DNA of 64,000 bases from Vibrio sp. BS-M-Sm-2 (GTDB lineage Bacteria > Pseudomonadota > Gammaproteobacteria > Enterobacterales > Vibrionaceae): assembly GCF_041504345.1 (NCBI RefSeq), contig NZ_CP167894.1, forward strand, positions 372,001-436,000, read 5' to 3'. Numbering within the stretch: position 1 is the stretch's first letter; each line of letters starts with the position of its first letter. Below are positions 28,221 through 37,430 of the stretch, piece by piece. A program made the position numbers and the translations under genes. The notes below the pieces were generated by a model. That model had not been told where the DNA came from. It saw only the letters and a program-made list of their open reading frames with translations, and searched no databases.

Positions 28221-28579
28221 ATGACTAAAATACTTGATAGCGAGCACACCGCTTGTTGGTTGATCCATGTAATCGCAAACAGCACAGCAAAGAGATTTGA
28301 CTTTGAGCTTAAAAAACATGGATTAACTGTCGCGCTTTGCCCCACCTTGATGTGTTTATGGGAACAGGAAGGAATAACTCAACGAGCAATAGCTCAGAAA
28401 TCCAAGGTAGAAAACTCGACTACAACTCGAGCCTTGAATAAGCTCGAACGTCTTGGTTTGATTGAACGACGACCCGCCCAAAGTAGCCGTCGTTCTTTCA
28501 ATATTTATTTAACATACTAGAGCCGGATGAACGAAAAGAGATGATCCATCTGCTTAAAAAAATAGTATCTCGAATATAG
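28221..28579 (+). pseudogene. MarR-family regulator with out-of-frame internal deletion
   Basis: The ATG at 28221 opens 99 codons containing the MarR winged helix (ITQRAIAQKSKVENSTTTRALNKLE, then LGLIERRPAQ and RRSFNIYLT), then stops at 28520. The expected last helix (LEPDERKEMIHLLKK...SRI) is present right after, in another frame, ending at 28579. About 25-30 residues that normally connect these parts are missing. The gene has therefore lost its dimerisation region by deletion. It probably controlled the cytochrome pair upstream. Confidence 0.8.
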
Positions 28580-28794
28580 CGCAATTAACCAAAACGCTGC
28601 GACACCATGATATTAAGCTGCTAAGAGGCTGATAAATAGGACAAGTAAAGCCCTGAATCGAACGTGAAATAGGCTCATAGATGTCGTTGATGTCACATGT
28701 CGTTACACTGCATGATACCTTAAGGCTTTACATCTTGGGCGAGGTAAACAACAATCCCTGAGAATAAATCCATAACATAATGTATTTAGAAATT

Positions 28795-29490
28795 ATGAGT
28801 AGTACAGAAAATAAAAAATCGAGTCCTCTTTTCGAAGTCGTCTTTAACGTCCTTCTTCCTTCATTCATCTTAATGAAATTCAGCGGAGATGAGCACCTAG
28901 GAACGGGCTTAGCTTTGCTTGTTGCCCTTGCCTTCCCTATTGCTTATGGTGGCATGGAGTTAATCCGCAATAAGAAGTTCAACTTCATCGCTGCGCTCGG
29001 CTTTGTCAGCGTGCTATTAACCGGCGGTATTGGTTTCTTCGAACTAGACACTCGTTGGTTAGCACTAAAAGAAGCATTAATTCCTGGTCTAATTGGTTTA
29101 GCGGTACTTGGCTCAACGTTCACTCGCTATCCGTTTATCCAAAAAGTTATCTTCACGCCAGCTCTGTTAAATATCTCTCTTATAGAAGAGCGCTTGAAGC
29201 AGTTTGGTAAGCAGGCTCAGTTTGATCGTTGCCTAATGACATCCAACTACCTATTCGCGAGTACTTTCGCATTTTCTTCAGCTATGAACTACTTCCTAGC
29301 GACTTGGATTGTGACAAGCCCTGCTGGCACCGCTGCCTTTAATGAAGAACTTGGCAAGCTGACACTTTACAGCTACCCAGCAATCGCTATCCCAAGCATG
29401 CTGATGATGTTAGGTATTTTCTACTACATTTGGCGTCAAGTTCGCACGATGACATCACTAGAAACAGAACAAATTTTTATTACTAAATAG
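28795..29490 (+). CDS. VC0807-family membrane protein
   Basis: About 231 aa, with six or so hydrophobic helices and the features of the VC0807-like family as I recall it (VVFNVLLPSFILM, RYPFIQK, FRST-like SSAMNYFLATWIV). Function unknown. The ATG at 28795 (MSSTENK) is favoured over 28780. Monocistronic, ending at a very strong terminator. Confidence 0.75.
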   Translation: MSSTENKKSSPLFEVVFNVLLPSFILMKFSGDEHLGTGLALLVALAFPIAYGGMELIRNKKFNFIAALGFVSVLLTGGIGFFELDTRWLALKEALIPGLIGLAVLGSTFTRYPFIQKVIFTPALLNISLIEERLKQFGKQAQFDRCLMTSNYLFASTFAFSSAMNYFLATWIVTSPAGTAAFNEELGKLTLYSYPAIAIPSMLMMLGIFYYIWRQVRTMTSLETEQIFITK

Positions 29491-29847
29491 TTCTGAATGA
29501 ACAAATCGCTCTGACTGCACAACAAAGAAGCCCAGCAATTAAGCTGGGCTTCTTTGTTGTGCAGTTTCGTTTGTCAACGTGATAGATGACAGCCTCAATT
29601 TGGATTATGAATCGATCGGGCAACCCTAATGCTCTTTTCTCACGTAAATTTGGGCAACATGTCTATAAACCAATAATAATCAATGAATTGCATTGATTGA
29701 ACCGGCAGATGCTTTTATAGTCAATTCTGTTGGTTACTTTACAAAGCTCTACCCAATCACTGACATTATTTCAGTTGCTGTTGATAAGATCGCATAAGCT
29801 AGGTGCTAAAGGTAGACGCCAGCCGTACTCAATAAGGAATATAGATT
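29491..29847. other. Interval between VC0807-like and HU-like genes
   Basis: Holds the 22-bp-stem terminator and the HU-like promoter; nothing else was recognised. Confidence 0.4.
29515..29564. terminator. Terminator with a perfect 22-bp stem
   Basis: Arms 29515-29536 and 29543-29564 are exact reverse complements (ctgcacaacaaag... / ...ctttgttgtgcag) around a 6-nt loop. The stem is twice the usual length; the T-rich part of the right arm (tctttgttg) fits termination. Confidence 0.8.
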
Positions 29848-30123
29848 ATGAACAAATCTCAATTAGTTGAACACATCGCGACTTCTGCAGACATCTCAAA
29901 AGACCAAGCAGGCACAGCACTAAATGCGCTAGTTGAAGGTATCTCTACTTCGCTTGCTAACGGTGATGACGTATCGATCCTTGGATTTGGTAGCTTTAAA
30001 GTTAACTCTCGAGCAGCTCGCACTGGTCGTAACCCGCGAACCGGAGAAGAGATTCAGATTGCTGCATCAAAGACGCCAGCATTTAAAGCGGGCAAGGCAC
30101 TAAAAGAGACGTGCAACCTGTAA
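29848..30123 (+). CDS. HU-family DNA-binding protein
   Basis: 91 aa with the HU/IHF fold: [11 protein letters not shown] start, [18 protein letters not shown] core, arm motif [12 protein letters not shown] with the intercalating proline, and [11 protein letters not shown]. It is distinct from ihfA in the same window. Closest in style to HupB-like paralogs, but the chromosomal hupA/hupB have other contexts, so this is probably an additional HU. A basic small ORF follows. Confidence 0.9.
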   Translation: MNKSQLVEHIATSADISKDQAGTALNALVEGISTSLANGDDVSILGFGSFKVNSRAARTGRNPRTGEEIQIAASKTPAFKAGKALKETCNL

Positions 30124-30148
30124 CACAGAAAACACAAGGAAGGTTACG

Positions 30149-30292
30149 ATGACGACTAAGGAAAAAGCGAAAACGAGCCGAAGCAAAAAAGCAGGTAAGT
30201 CGACTAAAGCGCAAGCCGAAACGCCTAAGACTCGTCAACGCATTGAAGAGCTTCTCGAAGAGCGTGAACTGGCCAAACTGTTAGAACTTTAG
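30149..30292 (+). CDS. Small basic protein (47 aa) after HU-like gene
   Basis: An ATG at 30149 preceded by a strong aaggaagg site opens 47 codons. The N-terminal half is Lys/Thr-rich (KEKAKTSRSKKAGK) and the C-terminal half is a charged helix (TRQRIEELLEERELAKLLEL). It lies 25 bp after the HU-like stop and before a terminator, so co-transcription is likely. The tail resembles small PA3496-like proteins, a weak suggestion only. Confidence 0.65.
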   Translation: MTTKEKAKTSRSKKAGKSTKAQAETPKTRQRIEELLEERELAKLLEL

Positions 30293-30636
30293 TTTATGTA
30301 AGTACTATAGTTTATATAAGAACTAAAGTTTAGGTTTAAGCAAAGTGATAGTTTGTTATCGTTCTAATGCCACTGCATATTTGTAGTGGCATTTTTGATT
30401 TAGGAGCAAGCGCCTCCAATAAATAACATTGATACCCATACCCCTTCCCACTAAAGCGACAAACACATCTGCCCAAAATCTGAACGCTAAGTAACTGATT
30501 GAGTTACATAGCTATACATATCCATACTTACCCAAATCACCTTTTTCACTATCATCATTTTCTTGTTATTGGTGAGATTATTGGGAGGGTTCATGACACG
30601 ACTGTGTTCGAGCAATCCTTCTTCTTTGAGGTGATT
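30293..30636. other. Interval before the DUF535 gene
   Basis: Contains the HU operon terminator. An open frame continues upstream of the DUF535 start to 30499 but has no ribosome-binding site and an unlikely composition. Confidence 0.4.
30366..30393 (+). terminator. Terminator after HU-like operon
   Basis: aatgccact / agtggcatt 9-bp stem followed by T5. Confidence 0.85.
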
Positions 30637-31536
30637 ATGAATGTCGTTCGCATGGGGATTGAAGCAAATACCCATAAAAATAAGGGTAAGTACAAAGCGA
30701 TAGTTAAGTTTACTATTCGAGCCCTGTTTTATTATTCAGCTACTCGAAAAATGAGTGATAATTTCAACTCTGAAGAGAGAAAGTTGTTATTTATCAAGCA
30801 ACCCAACTTCCTTTCTAAATTTGTCACTCCCTACTTATGTACTGGCTTTAGCAATAAAGAAAAGATCGATATCTTATCCAAACACTACGACTGGTTTGAA
30901 AACACCTTCGCAACAGAAGCTAGACACCAAATCTATAACGAAAGGCTCAATCTTTTAAAACTTGAGATAGATGACAACGTTTATCTAGTTAATCTCAGCT
31001 TTGAAAGAAACGCGAGAAAAGAAGGTGAACTCACAGTTTCATTGACCAATTCTCAACTCGAAAAAATGTATACCATTTCGTTTACTGTTTTCGACAACAA
31101 CATCTACATCGGCGGTATACAGGGTGGCGCCAATGACAATGGATTTAGCCGCACATTCACCAAAGCTTTTTACGGTTTAAGGCCTAAATCCTTCATGGTA
31201 GAAACACTACGACTGCTCGCTATTAACTTGGGTATCGACAATATCTATGCGGTAAAAGAATCTGGTCATGTGTCGAACTCATTACGCTACGGTAAGAAAA
31301 ACAAAGACATCAGCCTTAAATACAACAGTCTGTGGGAAGAGCACGATGGACAGCTGCATGATGACTATTTTTATAGTATCCCGACAAACCCGAACAGGAA
31401 AGATCTTGAAGCTCTAAAACGTCAAAAGCGTAAGTTGTATCGCGAACGTTATGCCTGGCTAGATCAGTATGAACAAGATCTGAAGAACGAAATGAGCCGT
31501 CACGCCCAACCCTTCATATGTAGTACCAACAATTGA
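30637..31536 (+). CDS. DUF535 (VirK/YbjX-like) protein
   Basis: 299 aa from the ATG at 30637, which has a gaggtg site. Features of the DUF535 family are present: VGGIQG-type YIGGIQGG, FYGLRPKSFMVETLRLLA and VKESGHVSNSLRYG. VirK and YbjX affect membrane or virulence-protein traits in enterics; the biochemical role is unknown. Monocistronic. Confidence 0.8.
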   Translation: MNVVRMGIEANTHKNKGKYKAIVKFTIRALFYYSATRKMSDNFNSEERKLLFIKQPNFLSKFVTPYLCTGFSNKEKIDILSKHYDWFENTFATEARHQIYNERLNLLKLEIDDNVYLVNLSFERNARKEGELTVSLTNSQLEKMYTISFTVFDNNIYIGGIQGGANDNGFSRTFTKAFYGLRPKSFMVETLRLLAINLGIDNIYAVKESGHVSNSLRYGKKNKDISLKYNSLWEEHDGQLHDDYFYSIPTNPNRKDLEALKRQKRKLYRERYAWLDQYEQDLKNEMSRHAQPFICSTNN

Positions 31537-31635
31537 ACTAGCGACGGCCAGTTAATTTAGCGCAGTGACTTAACCCGGCATCTGATCTGGCTGTTAAGAT
31601 GCCCCATCCAAGTAAGCTCAACCGAACAAAAATAA

Positions 31636-31659
31636 AAAACCTCGCAATTGCGAGGTTTT
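31636..31659. terminator. Palindromic terminator after DUF535 gene
   Basis: A 24-bp perfect palindrome (aaaacctcgcaa / ttgcgaggtttt) flanked by A and T. Its core is shared with the pheT terminator at 57243. Confidence 0.8.
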
Positions 31660-31746
31660 ATATTTGCGAGCAAAGCTAAAACTAGTTCAAATCTGAATTC
31701 ACAGTTTAGCCTCTCATCAAAGTAGCGAGTCACTCACTCTATGAGT

Positions 31747-32034
31747 TTAAAATCGAGCCACTCCTTTTCTTAACTCATTCAAGCTAAGTACACTTTGTTC
31801 ATACTGCTTTTTACTGTCTTCCATTAGTTCGTGTGAAGCTTCAGCTTTACTATGGATGGAAAGAATATTCTGGTTAATCTCTTCTGAGACATTCACTTGC
31901 TCTTCAATAGCGACGGCGATCTGGTTATTCCTATCAACCACTCCCTGTACCTTTTCACTCAACAAAGTGAGGCTTTCTAGAGTCGCAAAGTCTGTTGATT
32001 TCAACACTGGTGAAGTTGGTATAATGTATACCAA
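31747..32034 (-). pseudogene. C-terminal remnant of a methyl-accepting chemotaxis protein
   Basis: The last 75 residues of the frame (from about LESLTLLSEKVQG to LRKGVARF) match the C-terminal arm of an MCP signalling domain (IAVAIEEQVNVSEEINQNI). The preceding residues do not, and no sensor, HAMP or hairpin tip is present. It is therefore a gene relic. No IS was found at the break. Confidence 0.75.
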
Positions 32035-32479
32035 CCTTGATCATAACCTCATTTTTTGTATGGACTTATCTATTGTGGAAAAAATATATTCGACGAGATA
32101 AATTCCGAATAATCATGAACTCATGAGCAATGTTATCTTTGAAGTTAATAATTTCAAATAAGTTGTATACTTCAAAGATAATAACTTTTTCGTCAATCAA
32201 TCCCTGCTTTCAATTCGCTGGCAATCTAAGAGACACTGACATAAATATTTTAAACCCATTTCCACTCATATACGCTTCGCTTTATAGCTGTATCCGGCAG
32301 AACAAACCTCTTCCAAAAACGAAACTTTAGCTTACTGGTTTTAAGCGGATATTGCATTGACGACTATTCTTGAGAAGCGCATGCTTTTGTTTCCGAGCAG
32401 AACCGTTATTGGTCGCATTGATAGTGTCAAATGCCCAAAGCTTGTTCTGTGTAACGCACCTAATAGAATGGCAAGTCAC
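32035..32479. other. Interval beyond MCP remnant
   Basis: AT-rich and without a convincing gene; short open frames here lack ribosome-binding sites. It may be decayed coding sequence. Confidence 0.35.
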
Positions 32480-32683
32480 ATGAATAAAATTGTAATGTTA
32501 GTAATGGGGTTGCTTTTCACAAGTCGATTGTTTGCCAGTATTGTGCCGCATGTAGGCCAACTTGAGCATGATGCTCCTATCTTAATTCGTTCGGCACTTA
32601 TTGTCGGTGTTGCGGCTTATCTGGTTTGGACAGTATTCAAGTACTTCAAGAAAAATAAAGCCGCTGGTTCTGAGCAACTCTAG
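32480..32683 (+). CDS. Small membrane protein (67 aa)
   Basis: MNKIVMLVMGLLFTSRLFA gives a signal or first membrane segment, and LIRSALIVGVAAYLVWTVFKYFKKNK a second one with a basic end. No family is recognised. An in-frame ATG at 32468 is an alternative start. It is convergent with the channel-like gene downstream. Coding status rests on the membrane pattern only. Confidence 0.55.
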   Translation: MNKIVMLVMGLLFTSRLFASIVPHVGQLEHDAPILIRSALIVGVAAYLVWTVFKYFKKNKAAGSEQL

Positions 32684-32725
32684 CAGAAAGAGCTTAGAAG
32701 CCCTGGTGTATCTAATTTACTTAAA

Positions 32726-33823
32726 CTACTTATCCGCAAAGTATTCGACCAGTATTTTGCGCCACTTCCGTGACTCACGAATTTTCAATAGTGCTCGGTT
32801 TATCTCTTCTTCGTACTGGTTGTTTTCAGTGATGATAAAGCCATAATTTTGCTTTTCTAACTGATAAGGCAGCACCTCTAAATCCTCAAATTGCCCGCCT
32901 ACCCTACCATTACCAATCATGTATTTGAGCACCACATCATCAGCGACAATCGCTTCAACCTCGCCATCCTCTAAAGCTGCTAATAGCCTTGGCATATCAA
33001 TGTAACTCTTGTGTCGAATACCGAAACTTGTGAGCATCAGAGAAGACGTCGTGGCAATTTTGGCACCCACCTCCACACCCGCAAGATCATTCACACCTTT
33101 GATATGGGAAGAGCCTTGGCTTAGAGTCAGTTTACTGGCTAACACAGCAGTAATACTGGCGATAAAAAGCATACTAAATACGCCAATAAACACCGTGGCA
33201 ATTCGTCCAGTTAGGCTCTTAAACTCAAAGTAATTGAATGGACCTCGAGTGATGAAAAGTAAACCCAGTATGAAGCTTTCTAGCCAACGGCCAGTCCGGC
33301 TTTTCATCGAGTAAAGCTTTTCGTTCTCTCCATGCTCCAATAAGTAGAAAAACGCTCCAATCACTCCTGAGATCATCACGATGACTCCAATGATAATCCA
33401 CAGTGCAGGGTTCAAGAATATAGCGTGTAAGGTATGAAGATAACCCTGCTTCTTCACTGCAATGGCAAGGTGAGTTTCGTAAAAGGAATGGGAAAAATCA
33501 GCAAAAATCTCTCGCTCTGGCGTGATTGAAATGCAAGACACGCCGATGTCGATTTGCTCGGTTTCAATCGCATTGAGTAAGTCATCCAAGCGGTGGTTTT
33601 CTATCGTGTACTCAACGTCCATTTCTTTTGCAATTCTCTCCCAAAGTTCAATACTCAGGCCGTTCCATTCATTTTCCATCGAACTAATCACAAATGGAGG
33701 ACACGGATAGACACCAACTTTCAGAGGAGAAGCCGACGATAAAGCGCTGAACAAAGGACAAAGAAATATGACTAAAGTTACACAATAACGAAGTGACGAT
33801 TTGAAGACCAAAAGCATCAGCAA
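32726..33823 (-). CDS. Prokaryotic ionotropic-glutamate-receptor-like channel
   Basis: 365 aa. After a signal segment, residues 33-128 form the first lobe of a periplasmic binding domain with R104 in ISITPERE, the expected amino-acid carboxylate ligand. Then come membrane helix M1 (139-161), a re-entrant pore segment (178-200) and M3 (205-230), which ends SITAVLASKLT, reminiscent of the SYTANLAAF motif of eukaryotic receptors. Residues 235-365 form lobe 2. This lobe1-M1-P-M3-lobe2 order is that of GluR0-type channels. A TVGYG potassium filter is absent; the pore reads ITRGPFNYF. Confidence 0.8.
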   Translation of the reverse strand: MLMLLVFKSSLRYCVTLVIFLCPLFSALSSASPLKVGVYPCPPFVISSMENEWNGLSIELWERIAKEMDVEYTIENHRLDDLLNAIETEQIDIGVSCISITPEREIFADFSHSFYETHLAIAVKKQGYLHTLHAIFLNPALWIIIGVIVMISGVIGAFFYLLEHGENEKLYSMKSRTGRWLESFILGLLFITRGPFNYFEFKSLTGRIATVFIGVFSMLFIASITAVLASKLTLSQGSSHIKGVNDLAGVEVGAKIATTSSLMLTSFGIRHKSYIDMPRLLAALEDGEVEAIVADDVVLKYMIGNGRVGGQFEDLEVLPYQLEKQNYGFIITENNQYEEEINRALLKIRESRKWRKILVEYFADK

Positions 33824-34353
33824 TCCTCCAGAAAGAGGCAGCGATGAATTAGATCAAGTAAGAAGCCTAGCCTAACAAATGAACGTCAGTGGCTCAGAAG
33901 TGGAAAAAATTTATGATGAATTCAGTACTGCCCTAGTATTATTCTTTACTGCTTTAACTATAGAAAACCTCTACTTGTTGTTCAAAAAAATAGAGCAGCA
34001 GTTTTAACAATTGAGGAATCAGCCAGAATTAAGTGCAATAGATGACACACAAACTCCACCGCGACCTGGTCGCTATGTGTTTTTGCCTGAAGTCTCGCTA
34101 CAGGCTTTTTCATTAGCTCTAAACAAAACGACTTCAATCACTGCTTTGCTAATTCAGTATCGCCTTTATGAACATCATTTAGTACCTGTTTAAGCAGCAA
34201 GTTAGCGATGGCGAAAGTACATCCATTGGTATTATCGATTTACAAAAGATAACCAAAATAGCTAAAGATAAGCCATGAGAAGCGATACAATACTAACGTT
34301 GCAAGAACGCAGCTTAGTAAACCCATTCACAGAAAACATTAAAGTAGCCAGAC
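33824..34353. other. Interval upstream of channel and YcxB-like genes
   Basis: 530 bp divergent promoter region. A 60-codon frame at 34011-34193 lacks a ribosome-binding site and is probably chance. No operator was recognised. Confidence 0.4.
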
Positions 34354-34848
34354 ATGTCTAAAGATCCCGGTTTCACCACAGAATACACCCTCGACAAAAC
34401 GTTTTTCGCAGAGTGTTATGATCAAACTAGCCTTCCGACTCAATTTCCCAAAGCCTATTTGAAAGGCATACTGTTTCTAATTTTTGGTGTGGTTCTGCTG
34501 GAGTTTGAACTATTACCTAACGGTTACGTTGGCTGGTTCTTTATTGTTTTGAGTGTCATTGAAGCGTTCAGTGTGTACTGTAAAAGAACATGGTGGTTAT
34601 GGCGACAAAGAATCAGCTCTGGCGCTGGCAGCAAAATAGTCTTTCAAGGTGACACGAACGGTGTGAGTTATAAAAACCATAAAGCGACCAACACTATCGC
34701 TTGGAGTGACATCGACCAGCTTGAGCAGACCGATCTCGGCTTTATCCTTCATGTCGGCAAACAGCGCCAATACGTCAGTAAATCTTGCTTAAGCGATGAA
34801 GCCATTGCCTTCATGATTGAACACCACACCGCATCAAAAGCTAACTAA
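34354..34848 (+). CDS. YcxB-like membrane protein
   Basis: 164 aa with two adjacent membrane helices (LKGILFLIFGVVLLEFE and GWFFIVLSVIEAFSVY) and a C-terminal YcxB/PH-like soluble part (GVSYKNHKATNTIAWSDIDQLEQTDLGFILHV). Function unknown. It is followed by a terminator and a phosphoesterase gene. Confidence 0.7.
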   Translation: MSKDPGFTTEYTLDKTFFAECYDQTSLPTQFPKAYLKGILFLIFGVVLLEFELLPNGYVGWFFIVLSVIEAFSVYCKRTWWLWRQRISSGAGSKIVFQGDTNGVSYKNHKATNTIAWSDIDQLEQTDLGFILHVGKQRQYVSKSCLSDEAIAFMIEHHTASKAN

Positions 34849-34856
34849 CACCAATG

Positions 34857-34884
34857 AATGCCTGCCAATTTGCAGGCATTTTTA
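34857..34884 (+). terminator. Terminator after YcxB-like gene
   Basis: aatgcctgc / gcaggcatt 9-bp stem followed by T4. Confidence 0.85.
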
Positions 34885-34926
34885 ATTCACCGTAAACGGT
34901 GTGTATGGAATGACCGGACTATAACA

Positions 34927-35652
34927 ATGAACACCGTATACCAAATCAGTGATTGTCACCTTTCAGATAAATCCAGCTATGAGAACCTGCGTCGAGCACT
35001 GGAATACGTCAATGAAGACACAAAATGTAAGACCATCTTTCTGACTGGTGACATATGTTGTAATCCAAAACACGGCGACTACGTTCGATTAGAAGCGTTC
35101 ATTAGGCGACACATTAGCGATAAATCTATTTACGCCATTGCCGGCAACCATGATGACTCTTCACTAATGCGTACAGAGTTAAAAGGATCGACAATTTTCG
35201 TCACTGATAAAGCCACTATCTGTGGACGAGAAGTTTTGTTCCTAGACTCAAGCTTCAAGCCGCTCGATGACCAGCATCCACTCGGGTCTGGGCGTATTGA
35301 TAACCGTGGTATGGCTCAGCTAAAACAACAGCTAAAAAAGGCCAACAACCCTATCGTAGTTGTTCACCACCCTCTCATTCCAGTCGGTGCAGATTGGATG
35401 AAAGCCATCCGTCTAGAAAACGATGCCGATGTGATGAACGTGCTGAGAAAATATCGCGTACGTGAGGTTATCTGTGGTCACGGCCATGATGGGATAACGG
35501 CTACACAACAGGGCATAACTCAATATATGGCCCCTTCAACAGCCTATGGATTTAACCACTCTATCAATGAATACAATCGCAGTGAGAAGGTCGGGTTAAA
35601 TAGAATTTCATTCTCGGCGCATTCTATCGACTGCCAAGCTATCTACTTTTAA
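34927..35652 (+). CDS. Metallophosphoesterase, CpdA/Icc-like
   Basis: 241 aa from the ATG at 34927. The calcineurin-like metal motifs are in order: QISDCHL, TGDICC, GNHDD, VVHHPL and CGHGHDG. Overall layout is that of cyclic-nucleotide phosphodiesterase CpdA, but the substrate cannot be fixed and vibrios usually have cpdA near tolC/parE genes. It could be a second copy. Upstream codons in frame belong to the terminator region. Confidence 0.82.
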   Translation: MNTVYQISDCHLSDKSSYENLRRALEYVNEDTKCKTIFLTGDICCNPKHGDYVRLEAFIRRHISDKSIYAIAGNHDDSSLMRTELKGSTIFVTDKATICGREVLFLDSSFKPLDDQHPLGSGRIDNRGMAQLKQQLKKANNPIVVVHHPLIPVGADWMKAIRLENDADVMNVLRKYRVREVICGHGHDGITATQQGITQYMAPSTAYGFNHSINEYNRSEKVGLNRISFSAHSIDCQAIYF

Positions 35653-35921
35653 AATTATCTCGCTTTAATCTTGTTGCTACTTTTACCCTTGTGTTCCCCA
35701 TGCTTTTTAGAAAACAAATACCTAGCGGCATAAAGCTTCAAAATTTACTTTTTAAAGTTTCTTACCACCTGAAGACACAATAACAAAGTTTAAACCTCTA
35801 CTTCATAATAAAAATTAGGCAGCTCAATTGTGTATGCTCTTAAAATGGCAAGAATAACTTTTAATCAGGTCTATAGTTAAATCAAAGGGAGATCGACGCT
35901 AAAATCAAACGGGAAGTTTAT

Positions 35922-37010
35922 ATGTTTCTACAATCGATAAGTAATTTTAGAGGAATTACAATAGTTCTAATCGTCATGGGACATTCGTATACTTACGGAC
36001 TATCGAGCACCGATGAGATTGGAAATATTCTAAAAAACATAATAACTGGAGGTACATCGCTCTTCGTTTTTATATCAGGTTATATGTTTTACCACGTCTT
36101 CTACAGCCGCTATGGCTACAGTAAATTCGTTCTTGGGAAATTTAAAAATGTTGGTGTGCCTTACTTAATTCTCGGAAGTATCGCCACCCTCGCTTTCTAT
36201 TACCTTAATTGGGGTTACTTTAATCCTATTGAGAACATGGTTGACCCGGAAAGTGCATACCGCAATGGTGTATTGTTCGAACAGTCAGATCCAGACATCA
36301 TCACCGCAATAAAGTATTTGTTTACAGGGCACTTCCTCACTGCCTATTGGTATATCCCCTTTGTTCTTTTGTGCTTCTTATCTGCTCCTATGCACATGCG
36401 TTTTATCAAATTAGCGCCTAAGTCACAGCTTATGGTTATTTGTTTCCTTTCGATACTGTCTCTGTTCGTTCATCGAGCGGTTGAAGGGACTAACCCACTC
36501 CAGTCTCTGGTGTATTTTACGCCAATATATTTGATAGGGATTAGCGTGTGTATGAATAAAGATAAGGTCACTGAGTGCTTAAATAGTAAGACACTACTTC
36601 TGTTGCTATTTATCGTTGTCATGCTGTCTATTTATCAAAATCACACTGGTATCAATGGTAATTCACACAAGCCATTTTTTGAATACGATGGGATAGATGT
36701 TGTTTTTATTCAAAAGGTTGCCCTCATCTTTTTACTGTATGGAGCTCTTGAAAAATTGAGTTTTAAATCTAAATATTTAGACACCATTTCAGATACAAGC
36801 TTTGCGATTTTTTTCATCCACCCGTGGTTGCTACTGATCCTCGAAATCGCAGACGCTAAATATTTTGGTGGCACCTTAAAAAGCGATTTTAACATTACTC
36901 TCTACATAGGAATCTGCAGTGGAATTGTAGTCACATCCGTTTTCTGTGCGAAAATAATGAAGATGGTATTTCGAGGCAGCAAAAAAACAAGATACTTAAT
37001 CGGCTATTAG
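35922..37010 (+). CDS. Acyltransferase-3 family membrane protein
   Basis: 362 aa with about ten hydrophobic helices. The N-terminal RGITIVLIVMGHSYTYG holds the catalytic-type His of acyltransferase-3 proteins; FISGYMFYHVFYSRYG, YWYIPFVLLCFL and FIHPWLLL are further family features. Members acetylate surface sugars or antibiotics. No polysaccharide cluster surrounds it, so the acceptor is unknown. Its codons are more AT-rich than those of the neighbours. Confidence 0.85.
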   Translation: MFLQSISNFRGITIVLIVMGHSYTYGLSSTDEIGNILKNIITGGTSLFVFISGYMFYHVFYSRYGYSKFVLGKFKNVGVPYLILGSIATLAFYYLNWGYFNPIENMVDPESAYRNGVLFEQSDPDIITAIKYLFTGHFLTAYWYIPFVLLCFLSAPMHMRFIKLAPKSQLMVICFLSILSLFVHRAVEGTNPLQSLVYFTPIYLIGISVCMNKDKVTECLNSKTLLLLLFIVVMLSIYQNHTGINGNSHKPFFEYDGIDVVFIQKVALIFLLYGALEKLSFKSKYLDTISDTSFAIFFIHPWLLLILEIADAKYFGGTLKSDFNITLYIGICSGIVVTSVFCAKIMKMVFRGSKKTRYLIGY

Positions 37011-37187
37011 ACTAAAACGCTCTCTATAGCTCAACCTACACTGCCCTTTTAAAGGTCGCATTCCTTTGAATTACTGTATTTACACTAGCTTCTTATGGTT
37101 AAAATGCCGTATGGTACAAAACATAGAATTCTGAAGACTTGCGGCCTTTGCCACAGAGACTCTCCATTTTAAACGAAAAGACTTACT

Positions 37188-37430
37188 ATGAATTTTGATA
37201 TCAATGCATTAAAACACCACCAACTGGTCGAAGATGGTCAACTCGAGGGGTGTTACATTCATCAGCCAGTACAGGGCAGTCAGCCAGATGATAAAGCTGT
37301 TTTAGCAGAGCGCCAAGCGCTGGAAAATCTGGGGTATAAGGTGGTACAGGTTAAAGCTAAAGGCGGGACAACAACGTTTGCCGAGGCTATGCAAGAGCTT
37401 GCGAAGAAGACTGGCCACCAGCCTAAATAG
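37188..37430 (+). CDS. Hypothetical 80-aa protein
   Basis: Small soluble protein (MNFDINALKHHQLVEDGQLEG start, AMQELAKKTGHQPK end) with alpha/beta character and no recognised family. It stands alone with its own upstream interval. Composition is normal for a coding gene. Confidence 0.6.
   Translation: MNFDINALKHHQLVEDGQLEGCYIHQPVQGSQPDDKAVLAERQALENLGYKVVQVKAKGGTTTFAEAMQELAKKTGHQPK

Noticed and set aside
30499..30636. N-terminal extension of the DUF535 frame
   Set aside because: His/Phe-rich and unlike the family; a better start with gaggtg lies at 30637.
34011..34193. 60-codon frame upstream of the YcxB-like gene
   Set aside because: No ribosome-binding site or domain pattern; likely chance.
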